64,000 bases of DNA from Devosia neptuniae (GTDB lineage: Bacteria; Pseudomonadota; Alphaproteobacteria; Rhizobiales; Devosiaceae): NCBI RefSeq assembly GCF_025452235.1, contig NZ_CP104965.1, forward strand, positions 2,972,501-3,036,500, read 5' to 3'. Of the stretch, positions 1 to 8,316 are shown in pieces; position 1 is the first letter of the stretch; each line of letters begins with the position of its first letter. The position numbers and the translations under genes are program-made. Below the pieces are notes generated by a model. It saw only the letters and a program-made list of their open reading frames with translations, ran no database searches and was not told the origin of the DNA.

Positions 1-125
1 TCGGACACGGCCGGGTTGCGCTCGAGCACGGTAACATTGGCGCCGAACTTGGCGAGCGCCAATGCGAGCGTGAGTCCTGAGATGCCTGCACCGACGATAA
101 AGAAGGTGCGGCCGCTGCTATTCAT
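1..125 (-). CDS. FAD-dependent monooxygenase, N-terminal fragment
   Basis: Only the first 41 codons are inside the window; the rest lies before base 1. The protein begins MNSSGRTFFIVGAGISGLTL and continues to a glutamate-arginine at the end of the second beta strand (VTVLERN). This is the classic GxGxxG dinucleotide-binding fold that holds the ADP part of FAD. The family is probably the UbiH/salicylate-hydroxylase type of flavin monooxygenase, but the substrate cannot be judged from this fragment. It follows the zinc-finger gene with a gap of 11 bases on the same strand, so the two are probably co-transcribed. Confidence 0.75.
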   Translation of the reverse strand, partial: MNSSGRTFFIVGAGISGLTLALALAKFGANVTVLERNPAVS

Positions 126-136
126 TTAGGAAAAAC

Positions 137-385
137 TCAAGCGGCGTCAGCGTGATAGACGGCCGAGAGCGGATTGGCGGTGCCGGCGGCGAGCGCTGGA
201 TTGTAGACGTAATGCGTCGAGCAATAGGGGCAGACGGCTTCGCTGTCCTTGCCCATATCGATGAAGATATGGGGATGATCGAAGGGCGGCAGGGCGCCGA
301 CGCACTGGAATTCCTTGGACCCGACCTCAATCTGGCGGAGGCCTTCGGTGTTGTGGAAGTGGGGCGTGCTGCCGTGGGCTGCCAT
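137..385 (-). CDS. Zinc-finger domain protein (CHCC type)
   Basis: The 82-residue protein has FQCVGALPPFDHPHIFIDM followed by AVCPYCSTHYVY. This gives one upstream Cys, a His in a HPH motif and a CPYC pair. The arrangement matches the small zinc-finger family (CHCC) whose mitochondrial relative is the NDUFS6 subunit of complex I. In alphaproteobacteria these proteins are usually annotated only as zinc-finger domain-containing. The start was placed at MAAHGSTPHF, because the longer open frame upstream runs antisense through the neighbouring hydrolase gene. It is read in the same direction as the flavin monooxygenase, just upstream of it. Confidence 0.85.
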   Translation of the reverse strand: MAAHGSTPHFHNTEGLRQIEVGSKEFQCVGALPPFDHPHIFIDMGKDSEAVCPYCSTHYVYNPALAAGTANPLSAVYHADAA

Positions 386-535
386 CGGGGATAACCTGGA
401 TAGATGATTTGCTGGCCGGACCATAAACAATGGGCCGGGCGAAAGAAAGGTCTTCCGGGCAGTCACATTTGCCCAAACAGGTGGCACCGATTGGGCGAAT
501 AGGTTAGCGGACTGTGCACGTTGAGATGTTGCTGG

Positions 536-1315
536 GTGAACCAATTGCCAAACTTTCAATCCGATGGTCTGACGCTGGCCTATGAATCCTTCGGCGATGG
601 CTTCCCGGTATTGTGCATCCATGGCTTTGCCTCGAGCGGGAAGGTCAACTGGATCGATACGGGCTGGGTCGAGGCGCTGACATCGGCCGGATATCGGGCG
701 ATCACGCTGGACAATCGCGGGCATGGGCAATCGGACAAGCCCTATGACACCGAGGCCTATTATCCACAGGTGATGGCCAAGGATGCGGTGGCGCTGCTGG
801 ACCATCTGGGGATCGAGAAGGCCGCGGTGCTGGGCTATTCGATGGGCGCGCGGATTGCGGCATTCATGGCCTTTCAGGATGAAGAGCGGGTAGTGTGCGC
901 GATCTTTGGCGGGATGGGGATGAATCTCATCAATGGGCTGAGCGACGGCAATGACATCATTGCCGGATTGCGGGCGCCGGCCCTGGCGGGGCTGACGCAT
1001 CCGACGGCGCGGCAGTTCCGGATTTTTGCCGAGCATACTGGCGCGGACCGGGAGGCGCTGGCCGCTTGCATGGAGACGTCGCGCGAGCCGATGGCGCGGG
1101 CCGATGTGCGGCGGATCAATGTGCCGGTGCTGGTGGCAGTGGGGGAGGCCGACGTGATGGCCGGCCCGCCCGAACCACTGGCGGAATTGATTCCGGGCGC
1201 GGAAGCGTTCGTCATTCCCAAGCGCGACCATATGCGGGCGACGGGTGACGCAAAATTCAAGGCTGCAGCGATCGAATTCCTGGGCAGGACATTGCCTGCC
1301 AACAGCCATTCGTGA
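536..1315 (+). CDS. Alpha/beta-fold hydrolase
   Basis: The protein is a single-domain alpha/beta hydrolase of about 259 residues. The oxyanion loop HGFASS follows the third strand. The nucleophile elbow is GYSMG, with the serine near residue 102. The acid is probably the aspartate in GEADVMAG (about 206), and the histidine is in KRDHMRATG (about 232). All three catalytic residues are in canonical order, so it should be active as an esterase or similar hydrolase. The substrate is unknown. The GTG at 536 was preferred over TTG at 521 because it begins right at the conserved N-terminus (NQLPNFQSDGL). It is divergent from the zinc-finger gene, with 150 bases between them for promoters. Confidence 0.85.
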   Translation: MNQLPNFQSDGLTLAYESFGDGFPVLCIHGFASSGKVNWIDTGWVEALTSAGYRAITLDNRGHGQSDKPYDTEAYYPQVMAKDAVALLDHLGIEKAAVLGYSMGARIAAFMAFQDEERVVCAIFGGMGMNLINGLSDGNDIIAGLRAPALAGLTHPTARQFRIFAEHTGADREALAACMETSREPMARADVRRINVPVLVAVGEADVMAGPPEPLAELIPGAEAFVIPKRDHMRATGDAKFKAAAIEFLGRTLPANSHS

Positions 1316-1320
1316 ACCAA

Positions 1321-1344
1321 ACGGCCCGTAAGGGCTTTGTTTTG
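1321..1344 (+). terminator. Weak possible terminator after the hydrolase
   Basis: A short GGCCC-GTAA-GGGCT hairpin is followed by TTGTTTT, six bases after the hydrolase stop codon. The stem is only four to five pairs, so termination is uncertain. Confidence 0.4.
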
Positions 1345-1396
1345 GAGCATGAGATGGCTTATATCGGTAAATCTCGATGAAGCGGAGTGTCGCCCC

Positions 1397-2224
1397 ATGA
1401 GCGTCAGCGCAAAGAAATCAGCCGAAATCCAGGCCGTGGACCCCGTTTGGGAAGCTGTGCGCGCCGGAGCCAGGCAGATCGTGGCGGCCGAGCCTTCTTT
1501 GTCGAACATGGCGATCTCAGCGATTCTCAATCACGAAACGTTCGAGCAGGCGCTGGGGCATCGCCTGGCGGCGCGGCTGGACCATGACGATGTTTCGGCC
1601 GATCTGATCCGGCAGGCCTTTGCCGAGATGATCACGGATTTCCCCGATATCGGGCATGCGGCGCGGGTCGATCTGGCGGCGACGCTGGAGCGTGATCCGG
1701 CCTGCCACCGGGCGGTCGAGCCGCTGCTGTTCTTCAAGGGCTATCAGGCGATCCAGACGCACCGCTTTGCCCATGCCATGTATCTGGCGGGGCGGCGGGA
1801 TTTTGCGCTGTATCTGCAAAGCCGGGCCAGCCAGGTGTTTCAGGTCGATATCAATCCGGCGGTGCCGATGGGCAAGGGCATCATGCTCGACCATGGCACG
1901 GGGCTGGTGATCGGGGAGACCGCGACGGTCGGCGACAATGTGTCGATGTTGCAGAATGTGACGCTGGGCGGCACGGGCAAATCCGATCAGGACCGTCACC
2001 CCAAGATCGGCAATGGCGTGCTGATCGGGGCCGGCGCCAAGGTGCTGGGCAATATCCGCATTGGCGATTGCTCGCGGATCGGGGCGGGTTCGGTGGTGCT
2101 CAAGGAAGTGCCGCCGCGGGTGACCGTGGCGGGGGTTCCGGCCAAGGTGATTGGCGAGGCTGGATGCGCGCAGCCGGCGCTGGTGATGGATCAGGAATTC
2201 CTGGTTCACGATCTGAACAGCTGA
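1397..2224 (+). CDS. cysE: Serine O-acetyltransferase
   Basis: CysE transfers acetyl from acetyl-CoA to L-serine, giving O-acetylserine, the carbon acceptor for cysteine synthesis. The 275-residue length is usual. The N-terminal half is the helical SATase domain (PVWEAVRAGA, LSNMAISAILNHETFEQALGH). The C-terminal half is a left-handed beta helix of hexapeptide repeats (GLVIGETATVGDNVSM, GVLIGAGAKVLGNIRIG). The catalytic His in MLDHGTG is at about residue 166, and the second conserved His, in HPKIG, at about 201. ATG at 1397 has an AGCGGAG ribosome-binding site nine bases upstream. It may be functionally linked to the sulfate-activation genes cysD and cysNC at the other end of this window. Confidence 0.97.
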   Translation: MSVSAKKSAEIQAVDPVWEAVRAGARQIVAAEPSLSNMAISAILNHETFEQALGHRLAARLDHDDVSADLIRQAFAEMITDFPDIGHAARVDLAATLERDPACHRAVEPLLFFKGYQAIQTHRFAHAMYLAGRRDFALYLQSRASQVFQVDINPAVPMGKGIMLDHGTGLVIGETATVGDNVSMLQNVTLGGTGKSDQDRHPKIGNGVLIGAGAKVLGNIRIGDCSRIGAGSVVLKEVPPRVTVAGVPAKVIGEAGCAQPALVMDQEFLVHDLNS

Positions 2225-2346
2225 TTTTCCGGTGATGCCGGCCTGCAACCGGCACTCGTCTGCGCTTCCGGTGCTCACGTACAAAAAGTACGCTCCGCTC
2301 CGGTTCTCGACGACCACCGGTTTCGACTCGGCCTGACCGGAAACTC
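2223..2346. repeat. ERIC-like long palindrome, copy 1
   Basis: The element is a near-symmetrical inverted repeat with arms of about 58 bases and a centre of GTACAAAAAGTAC. The inner arms contain CTTCCGGTGCTCACGTAC and its imperfect complement around CGCTCCGGTTCTCG; the outer arms are TTTCCGG/CCGGAAA. It starts at the cysE stop codon. The same design recurs at 53,356-53,496 and, degraded, near 36,145-36,215. It could fold into a long hairpin in RNA and may end cysE transcription. Confidence 0.75.
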
Positions 2347-2867
2347 AACCGTTCAGTGCTGACTGAGGCTTGAGCGCGGTGTGCTGGACCCTCGTGGCAA
2401 GCCCGAGGGCAGGCTTTCATAGTTCGGGAGCCACGATCGGCCTCCCTCCCCCTTGTGGGGAGGGATTGAGGGTGGGGGTGCTGAGCTTTCCACCGGCAAA
2501 GCACTTGCGGAGAGTGCAGACCCCCCGCCCTAACCCTCCCCACAAGGGGGAGGGAACCAGATTGGGGCTCTCCACCTATCAGCAGAGCTGAATGTTGATT
2601 GGAGCTACTGAGCACGACACTGTGGGTGGGGGCGATGGGTGCAAACCCTCGTACCTTCAGCATGGATCCCGGCCTGCGCCGGGATGACGTTGTGGGGAGG
2701 ATGGGTTTGCGCTGTGGGGCGGGGCAGGATGAGGCGGGGCGCTGGCTTTGCTGCGCTGCAACTGGTCATCGCGGCTTGTCACCGCTAAAATGGGGCGGAA
2801 CAGGGGTTGTTTGCGTTTAGCGGGTGACTAGATTGCCGCCTCAACCCAAATCAGCAGGATACGCATC
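2347..2867. other. Gene-free stretch filled with palindromic repeats
   Basis: No convincing gene is present: open frames here have repeat-derived composition and no recognisable product. Bases 2441-2556 hold a large inverted pair, CCTCCCCCTTGTGGGGAGGG and its complement. Bases 2662-2690 hold a CCCGGCCTGCGCCGGGATGAC hairpin of a common alphaproteobacterial short repeat family. The last 50 bases should contain the promoter and leader of the DUF3126 gene. Confidence 0.7.
2441..2556. repeat. Inverted pair of CCTCCCC-ACAAGGGGGAGG repeat
   Basis: Two oppositely oriented copies of a purine/pyrimidine-biased short repeat (CTCCCCACAAGGGGGAGGG) are separated by about 65 bases. Single copies of the same unit lie near 5,447-5,474 and 9,530-9,556. 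Confidence 0.8.
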
Positions 2868-3083
2868 GTGAACCATCCCGAGATCATCAAGCTGCAGAAA
2901 TTCCTGCAACTCAAATTCAACAACAAGAATATCGACGTGCGGCCGCGCGCCAAGCTGAATGACTCCGTCGAAGTGTTCATCGGCGATGAATCGATCGGGC
3001 TTATTCATCTGGACGACGAGGATGGCGACAAGTCGTACATCTTCAATATGTCGATCCTGGATATCGATCTGGACGAAGTCTGA
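2868..3083 (+). CDS. DUF3126 family protein
   Basis: This small acidic protein of 71 residues matches in length and pattern the DUF3126 family, which is widespread in Hyphomicrobiales and has no known function. Recognisable features are the N-terminal helix HPEIIKLQKFLQLKF, the NIDVRPR strand and the acidic tail DIDLDEV. There is no signal peptide or membrane segment, so it is probably cytosolic. The start is GTG at 2868 with AGGAT ten bases upstream. It stands alone, flanked by repeat-rich gaps. Confidence 0.88.
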   Translation: MNHPEIIKLQKFLQLKFNNKNIDVRPRAKLNDSVEVFIGDESIGLIHLDDEDGDKSYIFNMSILDIDLDEV

Positions 3084-3103
3084 GACGTTTGCAGCGTCCG
3101 CCG

Positions 3104-3294
3104 GGCCTTCCTTCTCCCCTTGAGGGGGAAGGTGCCCCGCTTGAGGCACCGAATTCGCGAAGGCGAATTTCGGTTGGGATGAGGGGGTGTCTCCATTGGC
3201 ATTGAAGCGATGGGATGGCGCAGTACCCCTCACCCTGAAATTCTGCTGAACGCAGAATTTCTGTCCCTCTCCCTCAAGGGGCGAGGGGAAGATA
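3104..3294. repeat. Paired inverted repeats (CTCCCCTTGAGGGGGAAGG type)
   Basis: The gap between two genes holds CTTCTCCCCTTGAGGGGGAAGG at its left end and CTCCCTCAAGGGGCGAGGGG at its right end in opposite orientation. Between them lie two small perfect hairpins, TTCGC-GAA-GGCGAA and AAATTCTGC-TGAAC-GCAGAATTT. No gene was seen here. Confidence 0.65.
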
Positions 3295-3299
3295 GAATC

Positions 3300-3974
3300 T
3301 TACCAAGCCCCGATTTTTTCTAGCCAGAGTTTCATCTGGGTGTCGAACTGGCGCCAGGATTGCAGGGCTTTGGCGTCGAAGACGTAGACGGCGGCGATGC
3401 CGCTGGGCAGGTAGACGGTGCGCACGCATTGTTCGGGCGCGCCGGGTTCGATGGGGGCCATGCATTTGGCGACGAAGGCATTGGCCGAGAGCGGGTCGTA
3501 CCAGACGCGTTCGCCTTCGTAGCCGGCTGCGGCGCCGAGCGGTTTGCCGACGAGGCCGGGAATGCCGGCCAATGTTTCATCACCAAATTGGTGCAGATAG
3601 ACGGCGTCGAGCAGGGCGCTGCTGGTGCGCGCGCGGCTGCGGGGCAGCAGCATGACTTGCACGGGCAGGGGCGTGGCGCCGTCGGGCGCGAACATCAGGG
3701 TCAGGTCGATCTGATTGGTGAAGCCGTCGCGGATTTGCTCGCCATAGCGGAACCAGGCGGTGGGAATGGTCAGCTCGCGCCCGGAAATGGTTTGCACGAT
3801 GGGATTGCCATCCTCGAGCGCGGGGGTGGGCGTGCGCGAAGTGCGGCCCATTTCGTCGAGCAGGTAGGCGGCGCCAACGGCCAGCAGCAAAGCCAGCACG
3901 GCGATGCCGGCCAGATTGAATCCCAGGGAGGCGGGAGGATGGCGGGGCGTGGCGGGCGCCGATTGCGAGCTCAT
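3300..3974 (-). CDS. Membrane-anchored hypothetical protein
   Basis: The family was not recognised. The 224-residue protein starts MSSQSAPATPRHPPASLG. One hydrophobic helix (FNLAGIAVLALLLAVGAAYLLD, about residues 18-39) follows, and then a soluble domain of about 180 residues that should face the periplasm. The soluble part has two cysteines in KCMAPIEPGAPEQCVR that could form a disulfide. The methionine at 3974 was chosen because homologous-looking sequence begins there; an ATG at 3983 is also possible. It is divergent from the small membrane protein at 4098, and the roughly 120-base gap between them is AT-richer and probably carries both promoters. Confidence 0.7.
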   Translation of the reverse strand: MSSQSAPATPRHPPASLGFNLAGIAVLALLLAVGAAYLLDEMGRTSRTPTPALEDGNPIVQTISGRELTIPTAWFRYGEQIRDGFTNQIDLTLMFAPDGATPLPVQVMLLPRSRARTSSALLDAVYLHQFGDETLAGIPGLVGKPLGAAAGYEGERVWYDPLSANAFVAKCMAPIEPGAPEQCVRTVYLPSGIAAVYVFDAKALQSWRQFDTQMKLWLEKIGAW

Positions 3975-4097
3975 GACCAGCATTAACCAGATTTGGCGAG
4001 CGGAGGTGACAATCGATAGGGCGGTCAATATGCTTAATGAAGGGTTAATTTCAGGCGCGCGGCACAATAATGCCAGCGCGGAACAGGGCGGTTGGGC

Positions 4098-4418
4098 ATG
4101 GCCAAGGAATTGCTGCTGGCGGCGTTTCTCATCGGGATCGGGCTATGCGTGGCAGGGGCGGGGACGCACCTTTACCAATGGCTGGCGCGACAGCAGGCCA
4201 TTTTGCGCTTTGACGGCAAGACCTACGTGGCTGCGATGGGGCACCTGGCGATGAGCTTTATCTGCGGGCCCTACATCATGTTGCAGCTGGGCTGGCAGCA
4301 CGAGGATAACAGTACGCTGTCGATGACCTCGATGCTGGTGGCCTCGGTGGTGGCCTTTGGCTGGGCGTTCGTGACGGGGATGCTGTTCATGGGTGTTTAC
4401 GTGGCTATTCGGTATTAG
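4098..4418 (+). CDS. Small integral membrane protein
   Basis: The 106-residue protein has three likely membrane helices: AKELLLAAFLIGIGLCVAGA near the start, MGHLAMSFICGPYIMLQLG in the middle and MLVASVVAFGWAFVTGMLFM near the end. No catalytic motif was seen and no function can be given. ATG at 4098 fits the start of the first helix; an in-frame TTG lies two codons earlier. It is followed by an inverted repeat pair and then a terminator serving the opposite gene. Confidence 0.72.
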   Translation: MAKELLLAAFLIGIGLCVAGAGTHLYQWLARQQAILRFDGKTYVAAMGHLAMSFICGPYIMLQLGWQHEDNSTLSMTSMLVASVVAFGWAFVTGMLFMGVYVAIRY

Positions 4419-4430
4419 GAGCGACAGCAT

Positions 4431-4525
4431 CAGTAGACCTCATGGTGAGCTTGTCGAACCACGAGGTCGTACCCGGATCGTGCCACGACCTCGTCCTTCG
4501 ACAAGCTCAGGATGAGGTCTACTGA
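4431..4525. repeat. Inverted pair of the GAGCTTGTCGAACCACGAGG repeat
   Basis: AGTAGACCTCATGGTGAGCTTGTCGAACCACGAGG is followed about 20 bases later by its near-perfect reverse complement. Another single copy lies at 8,317-8,362. This is a well-known type of short intergenic repeat in alphaproteobacteria, and it can form a stem of about 38 base pairs. Confidence 0.85.
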
Positions 4526-4549
4526 GGTGAGCGCCAGCTTTGCGATTGC

Positions 4550-4592
4550 CAAAAACAATGAAGCCAGCTTCTTGCGAAGCTGGCTTCATTCT
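4550..4592 (-). terminator. Rho-independent terminator of the transglutaminase-like gene
   Basis: A perfect 15-base-pair stem (AATGAAGCCAGCTTC / GAAGCTGGCTTCATT) with a TTGC loop lies about 65 bases downstream of the stop codon at 4656. On the minus strand it is followed by GTTTTTGGC. On the plus strand it is followed only by CTTC, so it serves mainly the minus-strand gene. Confidence 0.85.
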
Positions 4593-4655
4593 TCAGACCC
4601 CTATCAGGGTTAGGCGTGGATCTTGCGATCCGGGGCGGGGTCCGGAAAGCGGTGA

Positions 4656-5279
4656 TTAGTTGATGCCAGCGGTGGTGGCGACGACGATCTGGCGGCTGTC
4701 GATCATGTCGACCCACTGGCCGGCATTGGCCTGGGACTGGCGCTTGACATAGTGGTAGGGGGTGTCGCTCCAGAGGCGCACGGCGCCGTCCTGGTTGTCG
4801 AGCACGAGGTCGCCGCGGTCGGTGCGGACGATCAGTACGGCATGGCCTTCGCCATTGGCCTGCTTGACGATGGCCATCAGCAGGGTGCTGACCGGCCAGC
4901 CGGCATTGATCAGGTCGCGGCGCTTGGCCAGCGCGATATCTTCGCAATCGCCATAGCCATTGGGATAGGTCCAGAATTCGTCGACCTGGTAGAGGTCGAG
5001 GTCGGAGACCGGGGTGACGTTGCCGTTGACGTTGGCGTTGATCTGCAGCAGTTCGGACCAGCGGGCTTCGTCCAGCGGCACAGCGGACACGACATTGTCG
5101 TTGCGGCGGCATTCGGCGGGGCGGGCCTTGCAGAACTCGGCATGGCCGACCGGGATGCTGGCGGGGGCATCGACGACCTGCACGAAGGCGACATTGGTCA
5201 AGTCGAGGGCCTGGGCCGGGGCGGCGATGGCGGCGAGGGCGAGAAGTGCGCCGAATATTGCCTTGTTGGTGAAAAACAT
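4656..5279 (-). CDS. Transglutaminase-like cysteine peptidase (BTLCP)
   Basis: This is a periplasmic 207-residue protein of the bacterial transglutaminase-like cysteine proteinase family (PF06035). Relatives such as LapG cleave surface adhesins; many others are uncharacterised. A signal peptide ends at about residue 25 (ALLALAAIAAPAQA). The catalytic triad appears as Cys112 in GYGDCEDIALAKR, His146 in GEGHAVLIV and Asp161 in LVLDN. The order and spacing are canonical, so it should be active. It stands alone with its own terminator. A paralogue at 40,964 sits inside the polysaccharide region. No GGDEF/EAL partner of LapD type was seen nearby. Confidence 0.9.
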   Translation of the reverse strand: MFFTNKAIFGALLALAAIAAPAQALDLTNVAFVQVVDAPASIPVGHAEFCKARPAECRRNDNVVSAVPLDEARWSELLQINANVNGNVTPVSDLDLYQVDEFWTYPNGYGDCEDIALAKRRDLINAGWPVSTLLMAIVKQANGEGHAVLIVRTDRGDLVLDNQDGAVRLWSDTPYHYVKRQSQANAGQWVDMIDSRQIVVATTAGIN

Positions 5280-5614
5280 TGTGTGGTCTCCCTGATGGAA
5301 ACCACGTTACGGACTGCCGATTTCGTCGATCCGAAAACTGCAATGCAGTTTTTATGCAAGTTTTATCGAATGGATTCAGGGGTGGTTTACTATGCGGGGG
5401 TGGTCCGCTGCATGGTGCCTGTGGCGGGCGCGGCACCCTCGCCCCGGCCCTCCCCACAAGGGGGAGGGAGAAGGGGCATTGAAGCATGGGAGGGGCTGGG
5501 CCATTCGAGCGTAGCTCTCATGGCCTTCTCACCTCAAATCGCTCCACTGGAGCGATTTGCCCTGCGGGACGGATCGAAGTCCCACAAGGGGCGAGGGGAG
5601 GTTCAGTGCAAGCC
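5280..5614. other. Gene-free, repeat-bearing gap of about 335 bases
   Basis: The first 110 bases should hold the promoter of the minus-strand peptidase gene and are AT-rich. The remainder holds single copies of the CTCCCCACAAGGGGGAGGG repeat (5,447-5,474) and the perfect palindrome AAATCGCTCCACTGGAGCGATTT (5,534-5,556), followed by CAAGGGGCGAGGGG, a unit also seen near 3,280. No gene was found. Confidence 0.7.
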
Positions 5615-6247
5615 CTAGTTCATCCGCAGGTTTTGCTGGACGACGGTGAGCATTTCCTGGGCGGAGGCGAATTCTACTGCGACGCCATTCTGGAAGTGGC
5701 GGACCACGCGGGCGCGCATGCGGCCCAGGGTGACGGGCGTGCCCATGGCGGGGCGCACGTCGAGTTCGATGGCGGCGCCGGAAAGCGAGATGTCGATGAT
5801 CTTGCAATTGTAGCGGCGGCCATCGTCGAGGACGACGGTGGAATGGCGGATATCGGGGACGACGCGCTCGTGGCGGCGGTCTTCCGGCAGGTTGAGGATA
5901 TCCTTATTGGCCAGCCAGGTGAGCTGGGCGGCCATCTTGTCGCGCTTGCGCGGGGAAGCGGCGATGTCCATTTCAAAGCCGCCATCCATCTGGGAGAGGA
6001 TAGTGCCCTCGATGCGGCCGACATGGTCGATATAGGCGATGACGCGCTCGCCGACGACGCCGGCAACGGGGGCGATGACCATGGCGTCACCGGGGGACAT
6101 TTCGATGACCTGGCAGGGAAATTCGCGGCGGTCGGCCAGCATGTAGCGGCCCAGGACCGAGACTTTGACGCGCTGAAAACGTGCCGAGTCGGCGCGCGTA
6201 CGCGCGGGGGCAATGAATCGCGGTGATTGGATGTCGTCGCTGAGCAT
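5615..6247 (-). CDS. PilZ domain protein
   Basis: The protein has 210 residues in two PilZ-like halves. The second half shows the stronger match: DRRHERVVPDIRH supplies the arginine-rich c-di-GMP loop, and DISLSGAAIEL supplies the conserved D/NxSxxG strand. The first half (RFQRVKVSVLGRYML, VIEMSPGDAMV) is a degenerate copy. Such proteins bind cyclic di-GMP and alter motility, polymer synthesis or surface behaviour. The start MLSDDIQSPRF was preferred over more distant upstream starts because those precede the conserved region by an AT-rich leader. The target is unknown; a link to the exopolysaccharide region is possible but not shown. Confidence 0.87.
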   Translation of the reverse strand: MLSDDIQSPRFIAPARTRADSARFQRVKVSVLGRYMLADRREFPCQVIEMSPGDAMVIAPVAGVVGERVIAYIDHVGRIEGTILSQMDGGFEMDIAASPRKRDKMAAQLTWLANKDILNLPEDRRHERVVPDIRHSTVVLDDGRRYNCKIIDISLSGAAIELDVRPAMGTPVTLGRMRARVVRHFQNGVAVEFASAQEMLTVVQQNLRMN

Positions 6248-6367
6248 TGCCGCCGGTCGCACTGTGTTTCCACAATAAGCTAACCGGGTTTGGTTAACGC
6301 TTGGTATTGTGATTTGTCGCCAATACCAAGCCAAGTGGGCTAAAATGCCGGCAAAAGCCTTGGCAGT

Positions 6368-7048
6368 TTACTTACTGCGGCCGCCATCGATAACGGCGAG
6401 GTGCGCGTAGCGCCGGGCGCTGCGGCCATAGACCGTGGCGGGCATGGGCATGTGGGGGCTGACGCCCATGTAGCTCATGTCATTGCCCACATTGGTGGCA
6501 ACTTCGCGCACGGTTTCTTCCATGGCCACATCATCGGGCCAGATCAGGCGCAGGCCGGTAATGCGCTGCTCGAGAATGGGCTGGACGCCGAGCCAATAGG
6601 GCTCTTCGAGCGCCGACATGGCGCCGAGCAGGCGGGTGTGGGTGGAGCCATTGTGGCGCAGCGGCATCAGGATGGTCTCGAAGGACACCTTGGTGTGCAG
6701 CGCTGTGGTGCCCTGGAAGGTGACCAAGGCCACGGCGTGATCCTCGGTGACGGCGCGGATCAGGGTGTCCATGGCGTCGCGGTCGCGCTCATGCCAGAGA
6801 TCGTTGAACGAGCGGCCCTTGAGCTCGCGGCAGTAACTTGTGCACAGGTGCGAGCCCGCGAGGCGGAAAGAGAACTTCTCTGCCTGGTCGAATTCGAGAA
6901 TAAAGGTATTGGCGAGCGCTTCGCGGATGCGCGTGGGGTCGATATCCTTGCGGTCCGGTGCGCTGCGGGACCCCCGGATGGCGTTCCAATAATCGTAGAG
7001 GGTCCGAGTGCTGGTCTGCTGCATTGCTGTTGTTCCGCCGATGGCCAT
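6368..7048 (-). CDS. PAS domain protein (PAS_5 type)
   Basis: The 226-residue protein matches the pattern of the PAS_5 family (PF07310) common in Hyphomicrobiales: an early YDYWNAIRGSRSAPDRKDIDP, then FILEF, FSFRLAGSHLCTSYCRELKGRSF and a conserved core to about residue 160. No enzymatic output domain is attached. The start at 7048 has GGGGAGC five bases upstream. It may act as a small sensor or adaptor, but its ligand and partner are unknown. It sits just upstream of the PilZ gene on the same strand, with a gap of about 120 bases, and both face away from the rhomboid gene. Confidence 0.87.
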   Translation of the reverse strand: MAIGGTTAMQQTSTRTLYDYWNAIRGSRSAPDRKDIDPTRIREALANTFILEFDQAEKFSFRLAGSHLCTSYCRELKGRSFNDLWHERDRDAMDTLIRAVTEDHAVALVTFQGTTALHTKVSFETILMPLRHNGSTHTRLLGAMSALEEPYWLGVQPILEQRITGLRLIWPDDVAMEETVREVATNVGNDMSYMGVSPHMPMPATVYGRSARRYAHLAVIDGGRSK

Positions 7049-7210
7049 GCGACCGCTCCCCGCCTTTGAGAAAAGGCACAAGCCGCGACTCCACATTCGC
7101 AAATGGCTGGGGCAAAAGCGCCCTTAAAGGATAGTTAAGGTTAACGCGGCTGTCCCAATGTGGAAAAGAAGAGCCAAAGCGGCGCGGCGCCAGCGAGTCG
7201 GGGTGAAGTG

Positions 7211-7939
7211 ATGGTCGAACAAGGGCAGACACCAGGCCAGCCGGGGCGCGAGCCGGTGTTCCTGTTGCCGGGGTCGGTGACGGCTTTGGTGGGGGTGATG
7301 GTGGTGATTCACGCCGCATCAACCTTCGTGCTTAACCAGCAGGGCTATAACGACTTCATCCTGTGGTTCGCATTTTTGCCGTTGCGGCTGGTGGTGGCGG
7401 GGAGTGATCCGGCGCAGGCCCTTCCCCTGATCTGGACCCCGTTCAGCCATGCGCTGATGCATGGCGGATGGGATCACCTGCTGATCAATGTGGCGTGGTT
7501 GGCGATTTTCGCGACGCCGGTGGCGCGGCGCTATGGGGCCGGGCCGATGCTGACGATCTTTTTCATCTCGGCGGCAGCGGGGGCGGCGTTCTTTGCGGCG
7601 ACGACGCTCTATTCAGGGACGTATCTGATCGGGGCCTCAGGGGGCGTTTCCGGGCTGACCGGTGCGGCGGTGCGGTTCATTTTCCAGCCGGTGATCGTGG
7701 CGCAGCATCCCGAGACGGGGGAGCGGGTGATCGTAGGTCGGCATCTGGCCAGTTTTGGCGACCTGATGAAGGATGCGCGGGCGCGGATGTTCGTGGTGAT
7801 CTGGGTGGTGCTGAATGCTGCGGTGCCGCTGCTGCCGGTGCTGACGGGCACTTCGATTGGCGTGGCGTGGCAGGCGCATCTGGGCGGGTTTTTCGCCGGG
7901 ATTTTGCTGGTGGGGTTGTTTGAGCGGAAGGGGCGGTAG
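7211..7939 (+). CDS. Rhomboid family intramembrane serine protease
   Basis: The protein has 242 residues and about six membrane helices. The diagnostic motifs are HALMHGGWDHLLINV in helix 2, the catalytic serine in GASGGVSGL (about Ser143) and the catalytic histidine in WQAHLGGFFAG (about His223). Rhomboids cut membrane-spanning segments of other proteins. The natural substrate is not known. ATG at 7211 was chosen because GGTGAAG lies just upstream and the N-terminus is then a short cytosolic tail; a GTG at 7160 is an alternative. It is divergent from the PAS gene. Confidence 0.92.
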   Translation: MVEQGQTPGQPGREPVFLLPGSVTALVGVMVVIHAASTFVLNQQGYNDFILWFAFLPLRLVVAGSDPAQALPLIWTPFSHALMHGGWDHLLINVAWLAIFATPVARRYGAGPMLTIFFISAAAGAAFFAATTLYSGTYLIGASGGVSGLTGAAVRFIFQPVIVAQHPETGERVIVGRHLASFGDLMKDARARMFVVIWVVLNAAVPLLPVLTGTSIGVAWQAHLGGFFAGILLVGLFERKGR

Positions 7940-8134
7940 AGGGGCGAATCTAGTGCTCGGTTTGCTGAGGTCGAATAGAAGGGGGATGCACGCCGAATTT
8001 TGGTATTCCCCGTTATCCCCATAGTTCACATGAGAGCCGCTGACAGCGTTAACTGGCTGCGCGATAGGCAGAGACAAGGCCGGCGAACCGGACTTATCAA
8101 CAGGTCATCGCGGGTTTATCAGGAGCAGCTCAGC

Positions 8135-8293
8135 ATGAGTGATCTCATTTCCATCGACCGACTAGAACAACTATGGCGGGCCTATCGCGCTGCCCGAGCC
8201 AAGGCAGAGGCAACTGGCGAAATCAGCGACGGTATTGCTGCGGGCAAGGCGTGGGCCATCTGGCTCAAATTGTTTCTGGGGCGGGCGGCATAA
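8135..8293 (+). CDS. Small hypothetical protein, 52 residues
   Basis: This short gene begins MSDLISIDRLEQLWRAYRAA and ends AWAIWLKLFLGRAA. It has a strong AGGAG site nine bases before ATG. The sequence predicts two amphipathic helices rich in Ala, Arg and Trp, with no membrane span or cysteine. The family was not recognised. Support comes from the good ribosome-binding site, codon-like composition and position between the rhomboid and a repeat block. Confidence 0.6.
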   Translation: MSDLISIDRLEQLWRAYRAARAKAEATGEISDGIAAGKAWAIWLKLFLGRAA

Positions 8294-8316
8294 AGTTCGC
8301 ACTTAGCTGCTGCCAG

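Noticed and set aside
2599..2820. 73-codon open frame in the gap before the DUF3126 gene
   Set aside because: It runs through a hairpin repeat (CCCGGCCTGCGCCGGGATGAC), and has repeat-derived composition and no recognisable product.
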